From positions 1-45,373 of the forward strand of contig DSAS01000060.1 in NCBI GenBank assembly GCA_011046365.1: a stretch of 45,373 bases of DNA. The letters are read 5' to 3'. Numbering within the stretch: position 1 is the stretch's first letter; every line of letters starts with the position of its first letter. The position numbers were made by a program, and so were the translations under genes. The notes under the pieces are model-generated. The model worked only from the letters and a program-made list of their open reading frames with translations, did not search any database and had not been told where the DNA came from. Origin of the DNA: Fidelibacterota bacterium. GTDB taxonomy: Bacteria > Fidelibacterota > UBA2242. Positions 43,501 through 45,373 of the stretch are shown here, piece by piece.

Positions 43501-43987
43501 AGCCAACGGCTTCGAGGCTATTATCGAATCTGCAGACACGGTGTTTGTCGAGTTCCAGCCCGCCGTTCCGCTGGAACGGGAAAAGAAATATTTCTGGAAA
43601 GTCGTCGCGACTGATAACAGCGGCAATCAGACCTGGGGCTCGAATAGTGCTGAATACCCCTTTATCTTTACAACCATCGGATACAGAAGAATTAACGACC
43701 AGCTACCAAAACAGTTCATGTTGTATCAAAACTATCCGAATCCTTTCAACCAACTGACAAAATTTAAATATGTGGTTTCCGAGCTGGGTCCCGTGGAAGT
43801 TACGATTTACGATATCCTGGGTAAACGAATCTGCACCCTGGCAAATGGTCAGCACCAGCCGGGCATTTATGAGGTCGTCTGGGACGGAACAGACAACAGC
43901 GGCGTTGCCGTGCCGGGCGGCATGTATCTCTGCCACATGCAAGCCCGCAACTTCAATTCACATAAAAAAGTCTTATTGATGAAATAA
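40571..43987 (+). CDS. Large secreted fibronectin-type repeat protein with T9SS C-terminal sorting domain
   Basis: Exported surface protein of 1138 residues from ATG 40571 (GTG 40565 adds two). A signal peptide covers about 1-31. The body has about eight fibronectin-III-like repeats of 100-115 residues, each opening with an N-x-x-P turn, carrying a W...DPD...D..YxVxxSxDSxF core and closing with a YFWRVRAxD...WSxxxxF phrase. Residues 1055 to the end form the type IX (Por) secretion sorting domain: FMLYQNYPNPFN, VTIYDILGKRI, PGIYEVVWDGTDNSG and a final KKVLLMK. That domain directs export across the outer membrane and attachment. The 3' end is three bases from the convergent cyclotransferase gene. 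Likely adhesin or matrix protein; ligand unknown. Confidence 0.88.
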   Translation: MFCYRLNKIRLLLRCLVLWAISSFLAAAVQISHLTIEGESDPRQCLNHAPVFIWQLSDSSRDMSSLLQIYFLNDDGDSLIWTSDTLPYPGNHFQFRSLGALLPGASYRFSIQIFSTQDSSQAEKSCFFTMNTPPTVPKIDSKTELAVTRTSLKLPVITATDRQISASEIAYQIQVATDSLLSEIILDTIFTGTATLQDRVTLWLPIALRDNSFGYYRIRSHDGVEFSDWSNLQIFLVNYQNDPPQKFDLLFPVHGDTLANQPLLAWQAAYDPDVQFGRDSLSYIVEYSTDSSFRYYTNKITVGGHQTEYPLESVINHETYYWRVYAVDREGAVQRSRQQGCFTLNTGNRFPAVPKILAPLDKQVLTPNQYILWQFVDDPDKADRLSFTLIILDHITKYLVYQEYISDSLVIASRFGLAEDFSIGYNNIAQYQLRRVDLKKLSDGHYYDVQIAVSDNWGGYVATAGEEAVFQYDDNINTAPGPPQTGFSPSGTIVKKLRPVFSWDPAIDKDVNDRLKYRVQISRDSTFSNTRYIIQESRYDQTHIRLRSTLLENTTYFWRVRAIDLEEAMSPWSPVNSFTVNQYNEAPGRAVPLVSPPDLTEIADSGLIQWLPVFDPDPGDSVSYLIEISERNSFYNPLIRSRLNLPPHPADFCPADTLAVRLLSIDAATTKLNDNQIYYWRVLAYDKFNVRGPAPDTPIRFIYNPINDPPFSVTHGFRPANGEIIKSRSPVLTWNAASDPDFSDLQFKLSYKIQISPDALFQESNCTEYRTDPGDTVCFISHPLEENQKYFYRIQTLDPHGAASNWSTINSFITNEIPEAPFPVTAGFIPKDSVIVDTHEPLVTWLPASDPDPGQYQRDLHYIVRYFLTTKPGKHFYAYTEKGVPSVQLGYLNEDVWYGYQVAAIDPDGMQSEWSKIHYFGVNAYPEFPAEFQLLSPKFYEDSVLTDATFRWQASRDYDLGDKVQYTFYYSTDSTFSANGFEAIIESADTVFVEFQPAVPLEREKKYFWKVVATDNSGNQTWGSNSAEYPFIFTTIGYRRINDQLPKQFMLYQNYPNPFNQLTKFKYVVSELGPVEVTIYDILGKRICTLANGQHQPGIYEVVWDGTDNSGVAVPGGMYLCHMQARNFNSHKKVLLMK

Positions 43988-43990
43988 TGT

Positions 43991-44431
43991 TTAGCGTCCC
44001 GTGTCCGACATGTTTTCTAAAAATTTGATGTATTTGGAAGGCAATGACCAGTAGTAAGCCTGCTCGAGAACAATTTCGAGCAGCCCCCGGTTAAACGTCG
44101 GGTTGTCACCAACTTCCGTTATATACAGAAAAGCCGCCGCCTTGCGACCATCCAGAAGGCTTGTTTCTCGGGTAATCTTATCAAACCGACCCAGTGTTTC
44201 GACCTCCTTTTGATCCAGTAAATGAATATCACGCGTTGACAGACACCAGACAATTCCCCAGACCGAGGATAATTCATCCTGTATAATCGTCAATTTTCCC
44301 TGAGAATTAAACACCAGACGATAGCCCCGGAGTTCAGCCACCCCTTCAAAAGACACCCCCGGACAAATTCCCCGGATTATATCTTCGTTCATATTATCGG
44401 CATAGGCGAAATAGAGCCGAGAATCAATCAT
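43991..44431 (-). CDS. Gamma-glutamylcyclotransferase-like protein
   Basis: Small protein of 146 residues matching the GGCT/AIG2-like barrel. LYFAYADNM stands where the family has YGSN (two changes in the substrate-binding loop), then GVAELRGYRLVFN, SSVWGIVWCLS, and LLDQKEVE, where the Glu aligns with the catalytic Glu of LDEQEG in characterised enzymes. The end, LEQAYYWSLPSKYIKFL, matches the family. Reaction, if active: release of 5-oxoproline from gamma-glutamyl amines or peptides. It has a strong ribosome site (GGGAGAAAGGG) before ATG 44431. It follows the tryptophanase gene on the same strand with a 148-bp gap. Confidence 0.78.
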   Translation of the reverse strand: MIDSRLYFAYADNMNEDIIRGICPGVSFEGVAELRGYRLVFNSQGKLTIIQDELSSVWGIVWCLSTRDIHLLDQKEVETLGRFDKITRETSLLDGRKAAAFLYITEVGDNPTFNRGLLEIVLEQAYYWSLPSKYIKFLENMSDTGR

Positions 44432-44532
44432 ATCCCTTTCTCCCAGAATTAACCCCTTTCAAATTGCCTTTAAAAATATTAACAGAAGTCCTCTAAAAGC
44501 AAGTGTAATATTAAAAATATGATTTTATCCCG

Positions 44533-44549
44533 GTTAGATTCCCCCTAAC
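44533..44549. terminator. Weak bidirectional hairpin between tryptophanase and cyclotransferase genes
   Basis: GTTAG and CTAAC form a 5-bp stem around a 7-nt loop, flanked on both sides by A/T-rich stretches. It lies 30 bases after the tryptophanase stop on the minus strand. The short stem makes termination doubtful. Confidence 0.25.
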
Positions 44550-44578
44550 TATATTATTTTTATTGATTTGTCTTTAAT

Positions 44579-45373
44579 TTAAAGAAAAGCCAGCCGGGCG
44601 AAAAAATGTCTGAGCGGCGAGTCTGGCTGATCAATGACCTTCATGCCCCGCAGCAACCGGCGCTTTATATATAATTCATTTACCGCTTCGGCAACATACT
44701 CCAGATGTCCCCCGGTATAAACTCTCCGCGGTAGTGCCAATCTGACCAAATCTAGGTCCGGATATTTTAACGCACCGGTGCGAGGGTCTTTTTGAGCAAA
44801 CATAAAACTACCAACCTCCACCGCTCGGATGCCGGCTTCAAGATAAAGGTTTACAACCAGCGACTGTCCGGGAAATTCCGCCCTGGGAATATGTGGCAGA
44901 AATTTCAGGGAATCAATGTAAACAGCATGACCACCAGTCGGCTTCAGGATCGGGATACCGCGCTCTTCCAACAATTGTCCCAGATAACGTACCTGCCCGA
45001 TGCGGTAAGCCAGATAATCTTCGTCCTGAACCTCAATCAGCCCGCGGGCAATCGCCTCGAGATCACGCCCAGCCAGCCCACCATACGTCAGGAATCCCTC
45101 GATCTGAATCAGTTTCTCTCTTAACGGTATCAACAGCCTGGAGTCATTAAACGCAATAAAGCCGCCCATATTGACAATAGCATCTTTCTTGGCGCTCATG
45201 GTGCAACCGTCGGCATAGGAAAAAATCTCTTTGATTATATCGGCAATCAGTTGGTCAGCATAGCCGCTTTCCCGCAGCTTGATGAAATAGGCGTTCTCGG
45301 CAAAACGACAGGCATCGAGAAACAGTGGTATACCATAACGGTCGCACAGATTCCGAACCTGACGCAGATTTTC
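44579..45373 (-). CDS. tnaA: Tryptophanase (3' part, truncated by the window end)
   Basis: PLP enzyme splitting tryptophan into indole, pyruvate and ammonia. The visible 264 residues cover the C-terminal half: LFLDACRFAENAYFIK, SYADGCTMSAKKD (PLP lysine, second K), GFLTYGGLAGRDLEA, RYLGQLLEERGIP, GGHAVYIDS, AGIRAVEVGSFMFA and LRHFFARL. The close relative tyrosine phenol-lyase has Arg in the segment corresponding to RAVEVGSF (MERG); the Val here favours tryptophanase. The reading frame stays open to base 45373, so the N-terminal half lies beyond the window. An internal ATG at 45199 is not the start. Typical of anaerobic amino-acid fermenters. Confidence 0.9.
   Translation of the reverse strand, partial: ENLRQVRNLCDRYGIPLFLDACRFAENAYFIKLRESGYADQLIADIIKEIFSYADGCTMSAKKDAIVNMGGFIAFNDSRLLIPLREKLIQIEGFLTYGGLAGRDLEAIARGLIEVQDEDYLAYRIGQVRYLGQLLEERGIPILKPTGGHAVYIDSLKFLPHIPRAEFPGQSLVVNLYLEAGIRAVEVGSFMFAQKDPRTGALKYPDLDLVRLALPRRVYTGGHLEYVAEAVNELYIKRRLLRGMKVIDQPDSPLRHFFARLAFL

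Noticed and set aside
1-45373. CRISPR arrays, insertion sequences, integrases or toxin-antitoxin pairs
   Set aside because: Reading both strands showed no regularly spaced repeats, no transposase or integrase motifs and no small gene pairs of that type.

Overview
The window looks like a chromosomal segment of an uncultured bacterium of the FCB superphylum (Fibrobacterota-Chlorobiota-Bacteroidota and relatives; the Calditrichota, KSB1 or Marinimicrobia side fits best). Two independent signs point there. A 1140-residue surface protein ends in a type IX secretion (Por) sorting domain with the phrase YQNYPNPFN. Several genes are preceded by a Bacteroidota-type promoter (TTG, about 19-20 nt, TAnnTTTG) rather than a standard -35/-10 pair; the clearest sits before a tRNA-His/tRNA-Glu pair. 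Genes are dense and arranged in tightly coupled operons, with no gap above 300 bp. I see no CRISPR array, insertion sequence, prophage or plasmid function. This is mostly a core and housekeeping region.

Layout. 66-6898: a PAS hybrid histidine kinase followed without a gap by a complete family-5 (Dpp/Opp-type) ABC importer: binding lipoprotein, two permeases, two ATPases. 6987-8786: Na/Pi-cotransporter family protein plus PhoU-like regulator. 8795-12877: type-3 prolyl-tRNA synthetase, RecO, a rhomboid protease and a DUF1295 membrane protein. 12874-15443 (minus): SDR-type threonine dehydrogenase, holo-ACP synthase and 2-amino-3-ketobutyrate CoA ligase, i.e. threonine to glycine plus acetyl-CoA with acpS embedded. 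15668-16861: DUF401 permease. 16980-21201 (minus): a beta-propeller/transglutaminase protein, an AroQ-fold protein without its catalytic residues, an unknown membrane protein and a divergent YchF-like protein. 21313-24073: a lipid cluster of CDP-alcohol phosphatidyltransferase, SDR epimerase and PAP2 phosphatase. 24021-26527 (minus): two tandem CNNM/CorC-type proteins. 26691-28229: a 5'-nucleotidase lipoprotein.

28295-28596: a compact tRNA transcription unit with promoter, tRNA-His, tRNA-Glu and an intrinsic terminator. 28730-32881: PAP2-like protein, GlgC, an unknown protein, Pcm and a diguanylate cyclase. 32946-35884: secreted M23 peptidase and a second rhomboid. 35857-40492: cytidine deaminase, uridine kinase, thymidine kinase, nucleoside symporter, adenylate kinase and dephospho-CoA kinase, a nucleoside uptake and salvage unit. 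40571-43987: the large fibronectin-like surface protein. 43991-45373 (minus): a gamma-glutamylcyclotransferase-like protein and the 3' part of a tryptophanase that runs off the window end.

The points most worth following are the catalytically stripped AroQ-like protein beside a secreted transglutaminase, the nearly leaderless promoters, the likely ATT start of the kinase, the three-gene lipid cluster, the divergent YchF paralogue and the acpS gene inside a threonine-catabolic operon. I found no convincing wholly new defence or mobile system.
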